A stretch of 10,121 bases of DNA from Fimbriimonadales bacterium (GTDB lineage Bacteria; Armatimonadota; Fimbriimonadia; Fimbriimonadales; GBS-DC), in assembly GCA_026416065.1 (NCBI GenBank), contig JAOAFW010000302.1:1-10121 (forward strand). Reading direction: 5' to 3'. The notes below the pieces were generated by a model. That model saw only the letters and a list, made by a program, of their open reading frames with translations, was not told where the DNA came from and searched no databases. A program made the position numbers and the translations under genes. Shown piece after piece: positions 1 to 7,797 of the stretch; position 1 is the stretch's first letter; the number at the start of each line of letters is the position of its first letter.

Positions 1-575
1 CCATAGACGAGAACTTCCTGTTGCGGGAGGCGCAGAGGAAGAACCCTGCTGCATTAATGCTGCTGGCGTTTCGTCGGGCGATGGAGACGGAGAGCGACAT
101 GGAAATGCGCCTTGAAGCGCGCAAGCAGCTCATCGCGCTGATGATGGAGTATAGGTATAATAGAGAGTATCAGGCGCGCATCTTGCGCCTGCTGGAGTGG
201 GTGATGATGTTGCCAGAGACACTGGAGCAGCAGGTAGAAGAGTTCGTGGAGCAATATAAGCGCGAGCGGAAGACGACCTTCGTCTCGCGCTTCGAACGCC
301 GCATGATAGAGCAGGGGCTTCAGCAGGGACTTCAGCAAGGGCGGCAGCAGGGGCTTCAGCAGGGTCTTGAACGAGGGATTGAGAATTCCATTATGCGCAT
401 CCTGCTGCGCCGTTTCGGAGCGGAGGCAGAGCGAGTGCGAGCCTCTGTCGAGGCAATCGAATCGATAGAGACGCTGGAACAGCTGCTCGATGCCGCCATC
501 GACGCGCCCACTTTAGAGGTGTTCTCTGAAAAACTGGAGCAGTTTCGCGCCGGGAATCGCGAATCGCGTGAATGA
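1..575 (+). CDS. Rpn/DUF4351-like protein, C-terminal part (5' end missing)
   Basis: The reading frame is open to the window edge (first full codon at 3), so the gene starts outside; the TTG at 21 is not a convincing start. The visible part is helical and charged, with a central run of QG-rich repeats (see the repeat at 312-371) and a C-terminal piece of the form LRRFG...LEQLLDAAID...EKLEQF. That architecture is typical of the C-terminal half of Rpn-family recombination-promoting nucleases/putative transposases and DUF4351 proteins, whose PD-(D/E)XK nuclease domain lies N-terminal and would be outside this window. The stop codon overlaps the priA start (ATGA, 572-575), so the two genes are probably translated from one message. 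No catalytic residue is visible, so nuclease activity is inferred from family style only. It could instead be a nuclease-less DUF4351 protein. Confidence 0.6.
   Translation, partial: IDENFLLREAQRKNPAALMLLAFRRAMETESDMEMRLEARKQLIALMMEYRYNREYQARILRLLEWVMMLPETLEQQVEEFVEQYKRERKTTFVSRFERRMIEQGLQQGLQQGRQQGLQQGLERGIENSIMRILLRRFGAEAERVRASVEAIESIETLEQLLDAAIDAPTLEVFSEKLEQFRAGNRESRE
312..371 (+). repeat. Five 12-bp in-frame tandem units encoding QGLQ
   Basis: Five consecutive 12-bp units start at 312, 324, 336, 348 and 360. Units 1 and 4 are identical (CAGGGGCTTCAG) and the others differ by 1-4 bases. They encode QGLQ QGLQ QGRQ QGLQ QGLE, followed by RG. Such short Q/G repeats are a common feature between the nuclease domain and the C-terminal domain of Rpn/DUF4351 proteins, and the near-identical DNA units suggest length change by replication slippage. 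Confidence 0.85.
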
Positions 576-2989
576 TTGTTTCAGAGGTTCTACTTCTGAC
601 AGGGGGCGCGCTGGCGTATCAGACGCTGACCTACGCCGTACCTGAATCGCTTCGCCGAACTCTGTCGCCCGGCGCGGGGGTGCTGGTTCCCTTGCAAAAC
701 CGCTTTGCGCTCGGCTTAGTGTTGCGCATTTACGAACTGGAAGCCCCTGATACGCTGGAGTATCCCCTCAGACCGATTGACGCCGCGCTGAGCCAGCCCC
801 TGCTGGACGAGTCGCTCCTGAACCTGATGCGCCTGATGGAGCGCACTTTGCTCTGCTCGCCTGTAGAGGCGGCGCAGACGCTGTTGCCCTCCGGGGCGCG
901 CTACCGCCTCCGCGCCATCGTGGAGTTAGTGGAGCCGTTGCCGACGCTGCGTTCCCAAGCCCAGCGCATGACGGCGGAAGCCATTCGGCGACACGGGGGG
1001 CGCGTCAGCGTCGCCACGCTCAGGCGGGAACTCGCCGCCGCCATCTGGCAACCGGGGTTACGTGGACTGCGCGAGAAGGGCTGTGTGCGCACAAGTTATG
1101 AACTGGAGCCGCCTCCCCCGCCCGCCCGCCCTGAGGCGTTCGTTGAGCTGGCAGCGACGCCCGACGCGCTGGATGCTTTTTTTACGAGCGAAGCGCGACG
1201 CGCGCCCGCTCAAGCCGCGCTGCTGATGCACCTGCTGGAGCATCCCGAAGGCAGGCTGCCCCGCGCCGCCCTGCTCCAGGCGACGGGCGTCAGCACACAG
1301 TCGTTGCGCACGCTGGAGTCGCGCGGACTCGTGCGTGTGGTGCGTGGCGATGAGGAACCAGCGACTGCGACAACCCCGCCCCCTGCGCTCACACCTGCAC
1401 AACAACGCGCCGTCGACGCGCTCAACAACGCGCTGAGAGCAGTTCGGCATCAGGCGTTTCTGCTTTATGGCGTGACGGGCAGCGGCAAAACGGAGGTGTA
1501 CCTGCGTGCGGCGGCGGAATGCCTGCGCATGGGACGCGGCGTGATGGTGCTGGTACCCGAGATTGCGCTCACGGCGCAGGTCAGTCAGGCGTTTCGCGAG
1601 CGGTTCGGCGCGGGCGTCACCGTGTGGCACAGTCAGATTAGTCCCTCCGAACGCTACGCCCAGTGGCTACGCATCCGACGAGGCGACGCACCTGTCGTGG
1701 TGGGCGCGCGCTCGGCAATCTTCGCTCCGATGCCTGATGTGGGGCTAATTATCGTGGATGAGGAACACGAAACCTCCTACAAACAAGCCCACACGCCCGC
1801 CTATCACGCCCGTACTCTTGCAGAAGCGCGCGCCCGCGACTCCAACGCCGTGCTGGTACTTGGCTCCGCGACGCCTGCGCTGGAAACTTCCTACCGTGCG
1901 GGACAGGGCTTGCTCCAACGGCTCGATTTGCCAGAGCGCGTGGGTGGCGCAACGCTCCCCGAGGCGCAGCTCGTCGACCTGCGGGGCAAGCCGTTCCAGC
2001 CCATCACCCCGGAACTGCTCGACGCCCTCAAAGAGACGCTTGCACGCGGGGAGCAGGCGATTCTGTTTCTGAATCGGCGGGGTTTCGCGCCGATGCTGCT
2101 CTGCAGGGAATGCGGGTTTACGCCGATGTGCCCGAACTGCTCTGTCGCGCTGGTGTATCATCGAGGCGCGACGCCGTTTATGCTGTGCCATCACTGCGGG
2201 CATCGGCAGACGCCGCCGTCGGTCTGCCCGCAGTGTGGGGGGCTGGAGATCCGTCCGTTCGGCGTGGGCACCCAGCGCGTGGAGGCGATGCTACAGCAGC
2301 TCCTGCCCGAAGCGCGCGCCGCGCGTTTAGACCGCGATATGTTCCAGAGGCGGGGGCAGCTGCTTCAGGTGCTCTCGGAGTTCCGGTCGGGCAACTTGGA
2401 TGTGCTGATTGGCACGCAGATGGCGGCGCGGGGTCTCGATTTTCCCCGCGTAACGCTCGTGGGCGTCATCAGCGCAGATACAGGTCTCTACCTGCCCGAT
2501 TTTCGCGCCAGCGAGCGGGTGTTTCAACTGCTGACGCAGGTCATCGGGCGGGCAGGCAGGAGCGAACAGCAGGGGCGGGCGATTGTACAAACCTACAACC
2601 CCGACCATCCCGCCGTGCAATGCGCCCTGAAGCAGGACTACGACGCTTTCTATCAGCAGGAGCTGGAGCAGCGGCGCGAGGTGGGTTATCCTCCCTTTAC
2701 GCGCCTTGTGAACCTGCTCTGCACGGATGCGAGCGCACCCACTGCTGAACGCCCGTTGACCCACCTCGCAGAGATACTTACCCCCTACCAGGGTCAGGCA
2801 CTGTTGCAGATCTTGGGACCCGCGCCTGCGCCCTTAGAGCGTGTTGAGAACCGTTATCGGTATCACCTGCTGCTCAAGTTCGCGTCGGACGCCGAGCCGG
2901 CTCAGCTGCTTGCGCCCGCCTTGGAACAACTTCCCCTTGCCGAACGCGCTCGCATCAAGGTGGATATAGACCCCATGAACCTGCTGTGA
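572..2989 (+). CDS. priA: Primosomal protein N' (PriA), replication restart helicase
   Basis: PriA is a superfamily 2 DNA helicase that recognises abandoned replication forks and starts reloading of the replisome. The 805-residue product has an N-terminal DNA-binding region (about 1-280, with proline-rich linkers near 180-190 and 265-275), then the helicase core: Walker A GVTGSGKT at 300-307, Walker B DEEH at 396-399, GSAT at 431-434. The PriA-specific zinc-binding insert follows with eight cysteines (511, 514, 520, 523, 539, 542, 552, 555), then GTQM at 614-617 and QVIGRAGR at 656-663. All signature motifs are intact. It is somewhat longer than the E. coli protein (732 residues), mainly through the linkers. 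The ATG overlaps the stop of the upstream gene and lacks a good Shine-Dalgarno sequence, suggesting translational coupling. The next gene has its own promoter. Confidence 0.97.
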   Translation: MIVSEVLLLTGGALAYQTLTYAVPESLRRTLSPGAGVLVPLQNRFALGLVLRIYELEAPDTLEYPLRPIDAALSQPLLDESLLNLMRLMERTLLCSPVEAAQTLLPSGARYRLRAIVELVEPLPTLRSQAQRMTAEAIRRHGGRVSVATLRRELAAAIWQPGLRGLREKGCVRTSYELEPPPPPARPEAFVELAATPDALDAFFTSEARRAPAQAALLMHLLEHPEGRLPRAALLQATGVSTQSLRTLESRGLVRVVRGDEEPATATTPPPALTPAQQRAVDALNNALRAVRHQAFLLYGVTGSGKTEVYLRAAAECLRMGRGVMVLVPEIALTAQVSQAFRERFGAGVTVWHSQISPSERYAQWLRIRRGDAPVVVGARSAIFAPMPDVGLIIVDEEHETSYKQAHTPAYHARTLAEARARDSNAVLVLGSATPALETSYRAGQGLLQRLDLPERVGGATLPEAQLVDLRGKPFQPITPELLDALKETLARGEQAILFLNRRGFAPMLLCRECGFTPMCPNCSVALVYHRGATPFMLCHHCGHRQTPPSVCPQCGGLEIRPFGVGTQRVEAMLQQLLPEARAARLDRDMFQRRGQLLQVLSEFRSGNLDVLIGTQMAARGLDFPRVTLVGVISADTGLYLPDFRASERVFQLLTQVIGRAGRSEQQGRAIVQTYNPDHPAVQCALKQDYDAFYQQELEQRREVGYPPFTRLVNLLCTDASAPTAERPLTHLAEILTPYQGQALLQILGPAPAPLERVENRYRYHLLLKFASDAEPAQLLAPALEQLPLAERARIKVDIDPMNLL

Positions 2990-3013
2990 AGCCCTCATCA
3001 GGTATGATATAAT
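2984..3013 (+). promoter_or_regulatory. Extended -10 promoter for the mdh gene
   Basis: TGATATAAT at 3005-3013 is a perfect extended -10 element (TGn plus TATAAT, the hexamer at 3008-3013). The best -35 match, CTGTGA at 2984-2989, is weak (3 of 6) with an 18-bp spacer, which is normal for extended -10 promoters. Transcription would start near 3020, giving a leader of about 43 nt before the ATG at 3063. The element lies directly after the priA stop codon. This is a sequence match only. Confidence 0.65.
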
Positions 3014-3014
3014 G

Positions 3015-3029
3015 TGGACACTTCGTCCA
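3015..3029 (+). other. Short inverted repeat at the predicted mdh transcription start
   Basis: TGGAC and GTCCA form a perfect 5-bp inverted repeat around the 5-base loop ACTTC, just downstream of the -10 box and spanning the predicted start point. It could be a small operator half-site pair or a weak 5' leader hairpin. It is short enough to be chance. Confidence 0.3.
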
Positions 3030-3062
3030 TCTCCGTATCGTGTTGATTAGGGAGGCAAAAAC

Positions 3063-3992
3063 ATGAAGGTAGGCATCATTGGCGGTGGTGGGCGCGTGGG
3101 TTCAAACGCCGCGTTCACCTTACAACTGATTGGAGCAGTCTCCGAAGTCGTTCTGCTCGATGTGAATCGTGAGGCAGCGGAAGGTGAAGCGTTAGACCTG
3201 CGTCACGGCGCAGCATATTCACAACCGGTTCGATTCAGCGCAGGCGACTATGCTGATCTGCAGGGCTCGAACCTCGTGATTATCACCGCAGGACTGCGTC
3301 GACGCCCAGACGAGAGCCGACTGGAGCTGATTAACCGCAACGTGGGGCTTTTCCGCGAGATTCTGACTAACATTAAGGGCGTGCAGCTCGCTGACGACGC
3401 GATTATGCTCGTGGTTTCCAACCCTGTCGACATTCTGACCTACTTAGCCGTGCAGGAGTCGGGCTTGTCTGCGGAGCGCGTGATTGGGCTGGGCACCGTG
3501 CTGGACACCTGCCGGTTCCGTTCGTTCCTTGCGGAGCATTTCGGCGTGGCGGCGACCGACGTCGACGCGCTAATCCTGGGCGAGCATGGCGATTCGATGG
3601 TGCCTGCGTGGAGCTGCGCCACGATAGCGGGCGTGCCCGTGCGCGACTATCCCGGCTACAGCAAAGAAGCGATGGACGCGGTGTTTGAGCGCACCAAAAA
3701 CTCTGGTGCGGAGGCAATCCGTCTCAAGGGGGGCGCGGGCTACGCCGTAGGTGTGTCCATCGCCCAGGTAGTAAATGCCATCGCGTTGGACAAGCACCAA
3801 GTGCTACCGGTATCCACCCTGCAGACAGGCGCGTTGGGCATCCGCGATGTCTGCTTCTCGCTACCCACGCGCGTTGGGCGCAGAGGAGTCGATGCCGTCA
3901 TCGAGATCGGCGTTTCGGAAGAAGAGCGCAACGCCCTGCAGAAGTCAGCAAGCGTACTCAAAGAGACGCTGGGGAAGGTGATGGGCAGCTAA
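3063..3992 (+). CDS. mdh: NAD-dependent 2-hydroxyacid dehydrogenase, probably malate dehydrogenase (LDH-like)
   Basis: A member of the LDH/MDH family; as MDH it would interconvert malate and oxaloacetate with NAD(H) in the cytoplasm. The 309-residue product has the family length. A Rossmann glycine motif is at 7-12 (GGGGRVG) and D33 ends the second strand, which favours NAD over NADP. Active-site residues are present: R86, N120, D148, R151 and catalytic H175 in GEHGDS. The substrate-specificity loop reads AGLRRRPDESR (76-86); R80 aligns with the arginine that selects dicarboxylates in MDH, where LDH has glutamine. The surrounding framework (GTVLDT, GEHGDS, E84) is LDH-like, so lactate or mixed activity is not excluded. 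The start is fixed by GGGAGG at 3050-3055, 7 nt upstream, behind an extended -10 promoter. A zinc-ribbon gene follows after 1 nt. Confidence 0.9.
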   Translation: MKVGIIGGGGRVGSNAAFTLQLIGAVSEVVLLDVNREAAEGEALDLRHGAAYSQPVRFSAGDYADLQGSNLVIITAGLRRRPDESRLELINRNVGLFREILTNIKGVQLADDAIMLVVSNPVDILTYLAVQESGLSAERVIGLGTVLDTCRFRSFLAEHFGVAATDVDALILGEHGDSMVPAWSCATIAGVPVRDYPGYSKEAMDAVFERTKNSGAEAIRLKGGAGYAVGVSIAQVVNAIALDKHQVLPVSTLQTGALGIRDVCFSLPTRVGRRGVDAVIEIGVSEEERNALQKSASVLKETLGKVMGS

Positions 3993-3993
3993 C

Positions 3994-4323
3994 ATGCCTG
4001 TCTACGAGTATCGCTGCATAAAATGTCGGAAACGATTCTCGAAGCTGCTGGGGATTGCCGAGCGGGACAATCCCCAGTCCTGCCCTGTGTGCGGCGCGAC
4101 CGATTCTAAACGCCTCGTCTCGCGCGTGGCGCGCCTGCGTACTGAGGACCAGATGCTTGACGACCTTACCGATAGCATGGAGTTTGCAGGCGACCCAGAC
4201 GACCCGCAAACTATGCGTCGCTTCATGCGCGAGATGAGCGCCGCGATGGACGAAGACCCCTACGACATGGAAGCGATGTTTGAGGAGGATCTGGCATCTG
4301 ACACAGCAAGCGCAGGTGAATAA
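3994..4323 (+). CDS. FmdB-family zinc-ribbon protein
   Basis: A 109-residue protein beginning MPVYEYRC, the hallmark start of FmdB/CxxC_CxxC_SSSS small zinc-ribbon proteins. The ribbon is formed by C8-x2-C11 and C30-x2-C33, which should bind one zinc ion. After the ribbon the chain (45-109) is acidic and rich in Asp, Glu and Met, probably helical or partly disordered, and has no motif I recognise. FmdB proteins were named for a proposed regulator of formamidase genes, but the function of most members is unknown, so no specific role is claimed. The ATG lies 1 nt after the mdh stop, so the two are almost certainly co-transcribed; the best upstream purine run (GGGGAAGG, 3971-3978) is rather far, suggesting translation is coupled to mdh. 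Confidence 0.88.
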   Translation: MPVYEYRCIKCRKRFSKLLGIAERDNPQSCPVCGATDSKRLVSRVARLRTEDQMLDDLTDSMEFAGDPDDPQTMRRFMREMSAAMDEDPYDMEAMFEEDLASDTASAGE

Positions 4324-4399
4324 GAGAGGGTTCCTTACTACGTGCTCTTAGCCCTGTGTCTAATCTTGCGAACCTGAAGGCAAAGCCAGCGTCTACAGG

Positions 4400-4405
4400 T
4401 ATACT
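4400..4405 (+). promoter_or_regulatory. Possible -10 box close to the ABC gene start
   Basis: TATACT lies 3 nt before the ATG at 4409. If it is a -10 box, transcription would start around 4411-4413 and the message would be leaderless or begin translation at the second ATG (4415). No good -35 is present at the right distance (AAGGCA, 3 of 6). The alternative reading is that AGGT (4397-4400) is a weak ribosome binding site on a longer transcript. The 85-nt gap after the zinc-ribbon gene holds no clear terminator. Confidence 0.3.
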
Positions 4406-4408
4406 ACC

Positions 4409-5143
4409 ATGCCTATGAAACCCGTTATTGCGGTGCGCAATCTGAAAAAAGACTATAAGATGGGCGCCGTTGTTGTCCACGCGCTGCGCGGTGTGGAGCT
4501 GACTGTGATGCCAGGCGAGTTCGTAGCAATCATGGGACCCTCTGGCTCTGGTAAATCGACCTTTATGAACCTCATCGGTTGCCTCGACCGCCCCACCGAC
4601 GGCGAATACTACCTGAACGGCGAACTGGTCAGCGCGATGAACGACTCGCAACTGGCGCAGATACGCAATCGCTACATTGGCTTCGTGTTTCAGACATTCA
4701 ATCTGCTACCGCGCGTGACGGCGTTGCGTAATGTGGAACTGCCCCTGCTCTATGCAGGCGTGCGCGACCGTACCGACCGCGCTAAACGCGCCCTCGAAAT
4801 GGTGGGACTGGGCGATCGGATGCACCACAAACCCAACGAACTATCAGGTGCACAGCAGCAGCGCGTGGCGATTGCCCGAGCCATCGTGACCGACCCGGTT
4901 CTCATCCTTGCCGACGAACCCACAGGCAATCTCGACTCGCGCTCCAGCGAGGAGATTATGGCGATTTTTCAACGACTGAACCGTGAAGGACGCACCATCG
5001 TGCTGGTGACCCATGAACCCGACATCGCGGAACACTCCAAGCGCATCATCCGCTTCCGAGACGGCAAGATTGTAGCGGATGAACCCGTGCTAAACCCGCG
5101 CGACGCCATTCGCGAAGTGGAGAAAATCCCGGTACTGGACTGA
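4409..5143 (+). CDS. ABC transporter ATP-binding protein (LolD/MacB type)
   Basis: A 244-residue nucleotide-binding subunit of the type VII ABC class (LolD, MacB, FtsE relatives), which normally powers an inner-membrane permease to extract lipoproteins or transmit force across the envelope. Motifs in order: Walker [10 protein letters not shown] 43-51, Q-loop Q95 in [11 protein letters not shown], signature LSGAQQQR 145-152, Walker B VLILADEP 164-171, D-loop NLD 174-176, and H-loop H202 in LVTHEPDIA. The strings [11 protein letters not shown] and EPTGNLDS are typical of this class. Odd: the signature has Ala where the family has the second Gly of LSGGQ. No FtsX/MacB-type permease is adjacent: the next gene, 2 nt on, is a glycosidase. 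The start could be M1 (4409) or M3 (4415); both fit. The exported substrate cannot be read from the sequence. Confidence 0.93.
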   Translation: MPMKPVIAVRNLKKDYKMGAVVVHALRGVELTVMPGEFVAIMGPSGSGKSTFMNLIGCLDRPTDGEYYLNGELVSAMNDSQLAQIRNRYIGFVFQTFNLLPRVTALRNVELPLLYAGVRDRTDRAKRALEMVGLGDRMHHKPNELSGAQQQRVAIARAIVTDPVLILADEPTGNLDSRSSEEIMAIFQRLNREGRTIVLVTHEPDIAEHSKRIIRFRDGKIVADEPVLNPRDAIREVEKIPVLD

Positions 5144-5145
5144 TT

Positions 5146-7797
5146 ATGGCTCTTTCAGATGTGCGTGCGCAACGATTGACCGAGTGGACGCTCTCCGCGT
5201 CCGCTCTCAGCAGGCAAATCCCTATCAAGGTTCCCAGCGCGTGGGAAGATTATGGGCTGCCCCGAGCCTTTGAAGGTCCATGTGACTACATCCATACGCT
5301 GAGCATCACGCCCCAACCCGGCAAACGCTACTGGATCCGCTGCAGCGGCGCAAGTTATCAGGCGCGCGGATTTGTGAACGAAACCTTTCTTGGCACGCAT
5401 CAGGGCATCTGGGACGGCTTCAGCTGGGACATCACCGATGCCCTTAGCGCAGGGGAAAATCGGCTCCGCATTCAGGTTGTCAAAAACGGTGGAGCCACCT
5501 ACCCAACACCTCAGGTACTGAGTGGTTTTCTGCCCTATGTCTCCTGCACTTTCGGCGGGCTGTGGCAACCTGTGTACCTGTTTGAGACGGGCGCGGGTTG
5601 GCTCACCGATTTATGTGTGCGCGGCGAGGCGGACGGTAGCGTCATGGTGCAGGGCGAGCTGGGCGGGGCACGCCCAGCGGACATTCAGCTGACCGTATAT
5701 GCGCCTGATGGCTCGAAGGTCTATGAAGCACGGTTGCGGGCAAGCGAGCAGTGGACGCACACTTTTGAACTCAGTACACCGCAAATATGGCAGCCACGTG
5801 CCCCAAACTTGTATCGCCTTGTTGCAGAAGTTTTTCTTGAGGGCGCACTGAGCCATCAGGTAGAGACCGATTTCGGGCTGCGCACGGTCAGCGTAGACGG
5901 TTCGGTCATCTTGCTCAACGGCGAGCCGTTTTATCCGCGCGGTGTGCTACACTGGGGCTGGTACTTGCACACTCACGCCCCAAACCCGGAGATAGAACTG
6001 GCGGAGCGCGAGCTGAGCGCGGCACAGATTTGCGGCTTTAACTTGCTTAAGGCGTGTTTGTGGATTCCCAGCCGTGAGTACCTGAGCCTGTGCGATCGAC
6101 TGGGTATGGCGGTCTGGCTGGAATTGCCTCTCTGGCTTCCGCAGATGAACGCCGAGCAGATCGAGCAAACGAAGCGTGAATACGAGGCGATTGTGAAGCA
6201 GGTACGCAACCACCCCTCGATTCTACTCTGGACGCTGGGCTGTGAGCTCTCCACACGCTTTCCCAGCGAGGTGTTAGGTGAACTCTATGCGCTGGTGAAG
6301 GAGCTTACAGGTAGCCCTCTGGTGCGCGACAACAGTGGTGGCGGCGAATGCTACGGCGGCGCGCTGCAAGAGTACGCCGATTTCGCAGACTATCACCTCT
6401 ACGGCGATGCCCACTGCGCCCGAACTACTTTCCGTGCATTTTTAGATACGCTACGTGAACCTACGCCATGGCTGCAAGGCGAGTTCGCCGACCACGACAC
6501 CCAGCGCGATTTCCAGACATTGCGCCAAACGGTACCTCCGGAACAGCTCTGGTGGCTGGAGCGCGACCCAGAGGTGAATCCTCAGGGAGTGCGCTGGTTC
6601 TACGAAACCCCCTTCGTGGAAGAGCGCATGCAGCAGGAACACGTCTGGGATGCGCTCCCTGAACTGGTGCAAACTTCGCGGCAAGAGAAGGTTGCCTACC
6701 ACAAACTCGTGGTGGAAACGATGCGCAGTTTGTCAGGCACCTCGGGTTATGTCATCACCGGACTGAAAGATACTCCCATCGCTACCGCGGGGATTCTGGA
6801 CGAGCGCGGTGAATTTAAGATTTCGCCTGAGAATTATACTCCTTTCAACGCCGACACAGTATTATTGCTCGACTGGCATCGACGGCGCGACTGGATTGCC
6901 GGCGGCGACCGACCCGCCAATCCCGACCCTTACAACCATTTCGGCGGGCGCGTGGTGTACCCCCGTATCGCCGTGTCGCACTGCGGTAAGCCAAGTGAGG
7001 CAGGAACACTGCGCTGGAAACTACTCAACGACTCCGACAGAACCGTGCAGGCACAGGGTACGCACAGTTTCGCCCGCAGGATAGACGCAGGAGTCCACCT
7101 CCTTGCCCAGCTGGAAGTTCGCTTGCCTGCGGTAGATACACCGCAGTTGGCACAGTTTGAAGTGGAACTACTTACACCTTCGGGTGAGGTTATCACTGCC
7201 AATCGCTGGCGTTGGGGGATTTATCCCTTGCCCGACTGGGCGTTATTGGATGGAGCAGTTGCCTACGACCCTGCGGAAGTGCTTTGGGGCTTGCCAGCAG
7301 GCATTCAACGCCTGCAGGAGGGAGAGCCTCTGGCTGCGTCTGTGCTGCTCACCACGCAGTTGGCTCCGGCTCATCTGGAGTTCGTACGTGCAGGAGGCAC
7401 ACTCCTCTGGCTCCTGAACGCCCCGACACCGCTCCTGCACTGCGAGCGTGTCCCCTTCTGGCGCGAGGCGGCACATCGGTTCTTGCCCCACACACTCTGG
7501 GAGTCTATCCCACCTCCCACGCATCTGGACGAGCGACTTTTTGCGTTCAGTACCGATCTTGGTATTCGCGCTGCATCGTTTTTGGACAGCAGTCTTCAGC
7601 CTATCTGGCAGCGTGTGGACACACGCACGGGCTACACCCACTGTTATCTTGCGGAGGCGTCGCTCGGCGCAGGCAAGCTGCTCATCACGACACTCCACTT
7701 CGCGGGACACCACGGCGACACGCCGATTACGCTGCGCTATCACCCGGCAGGGCAATACTGGCTCTGGGCGATGCTGTGCTATCTGGCAAGCAAGTAG
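5146..7797 (+). CDS. Glycoside hydrolase family 2-like protein
   Basis: An 883-residue protein with GH2 layout: N-terminal sugar-binding jelly-roll (about 1-150, ending in FGGLWQPVYL), Ig-like domain (about 150-247), TIM barrel from FGLRTV at 243 to about 540, then about 340 further residues. The barrel shows NHPSILLWTLGCE with E367 as acid/base and PWLQGEF with E446 as nucleophile, 79 residues apart, as expected for GH2. Substitutions are notable: Cys366 replaces the Asn of the usual Asn-Glu pair, and GFNLLKACLW (297-306) replaces the usual GFNxxRxxHY, so the substrate (beta-galactoside, mannoside, glucuronide or other) cannot be assigned. The C-terminal part (about 700-880, VRAGGTLLWL at 747-756) resembles a glutamine-amidotransferase-like fold. 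No signal peptide is visible, implying a cytoplasmic enzyme. Its ATG follows the ABC gene after 2 nt, without a clear ribosome binding site. Its 3' end overlaps the convergent lipoprotein gene. Confidence 0.88.
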   Translation: MALSDVRAQRLTEWTLSASALSRQIPIKVPSAWEDYGLPRAFEGPCDYIHTLSITPQPGKRYWIRCSGASYQARGFVNETFLGTHQGIWDGFSWDITDALSAGENRLRIQVVKNGGATYPTPQVLSGFLPYVSCTFGGLWQPVYLFETGAGWLTDLCVRGEADGSVMVQGELGGARPADIQLTVYAPDGSKVYEARLRASEQWTHTFELSTPQIWQPRAPNLYRLVAEVFLEGALSHQVETDFGLRTVSVDGSVILLNGEPFYPRGVLHWGWYLHTHAPNPEIELAERELSAAQICGFNLLKACLWIPSREYLSLCDRLGMAVWLELPLWLPQMNAEQIEQTKREYEAIVKQVRNHPSILLWTLGCELSTRFPSEVLGELYALVKELTGSPLVRDNSGGGECYGGALQEYADFADYHLYGDAHCARTTFRAFLDTLREPTPWLQGEFADHDTQRDFQTLRQTVPPEQLWWLERDPEVNPQGVRWFYETPFVEERMQQEHVWDALPELVQTSRQEKVAYHKLVVETMRSLSGTSGYVITGLKDTPIATAGILDERGEFKISPENYTPFNADTVLLLDWHRRRDWIAGGDRPANPDPYNHFGGRVVYPRIAVSHCGKPSEAGTLRWKLLNDSDRTVQAQGTHSFARRIDAGVHLLAQLEVRLPAVDTPQLAQFEVELLTPSGEVITANRWRWGIYPLPDWALLDGAVAYDPAEVLWGLPAGIQRLQEGEPLAASVLLTTQLAPAHLEFVRAGGTLLWLLNAPTPLLHCERVPFWREAAHRFLPHTLWESIPPPTHLDERLFAFSTDLGIRAASFLDSSLQPIWQRVDTRTGYTHCYLAEASLGAGKLLITTLHFAGHHGDTPITLRYHPAGQYWLWAMLCYLASK

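Noticed and set aside
1058..1630. Minus-strand open frame of 190 codons within priA
   Set aside because: Antisense shadow; no ribosome binding site and no recognisable motif.
2110..2748. Plus-strand open frame of 212 codons within priA
   Set aside because: Overlaps the zinc-binding and helicase motif region of an intact PriA; composition is that of a +1 shadow frame.
4321..4350. TAAGAG...CTCTTA inverted repeat after the zinc-ribbon gene as a terminator
   Set aside because: Only a 6-bp AT-rich stem with an 18-nt loop and no following T-run.
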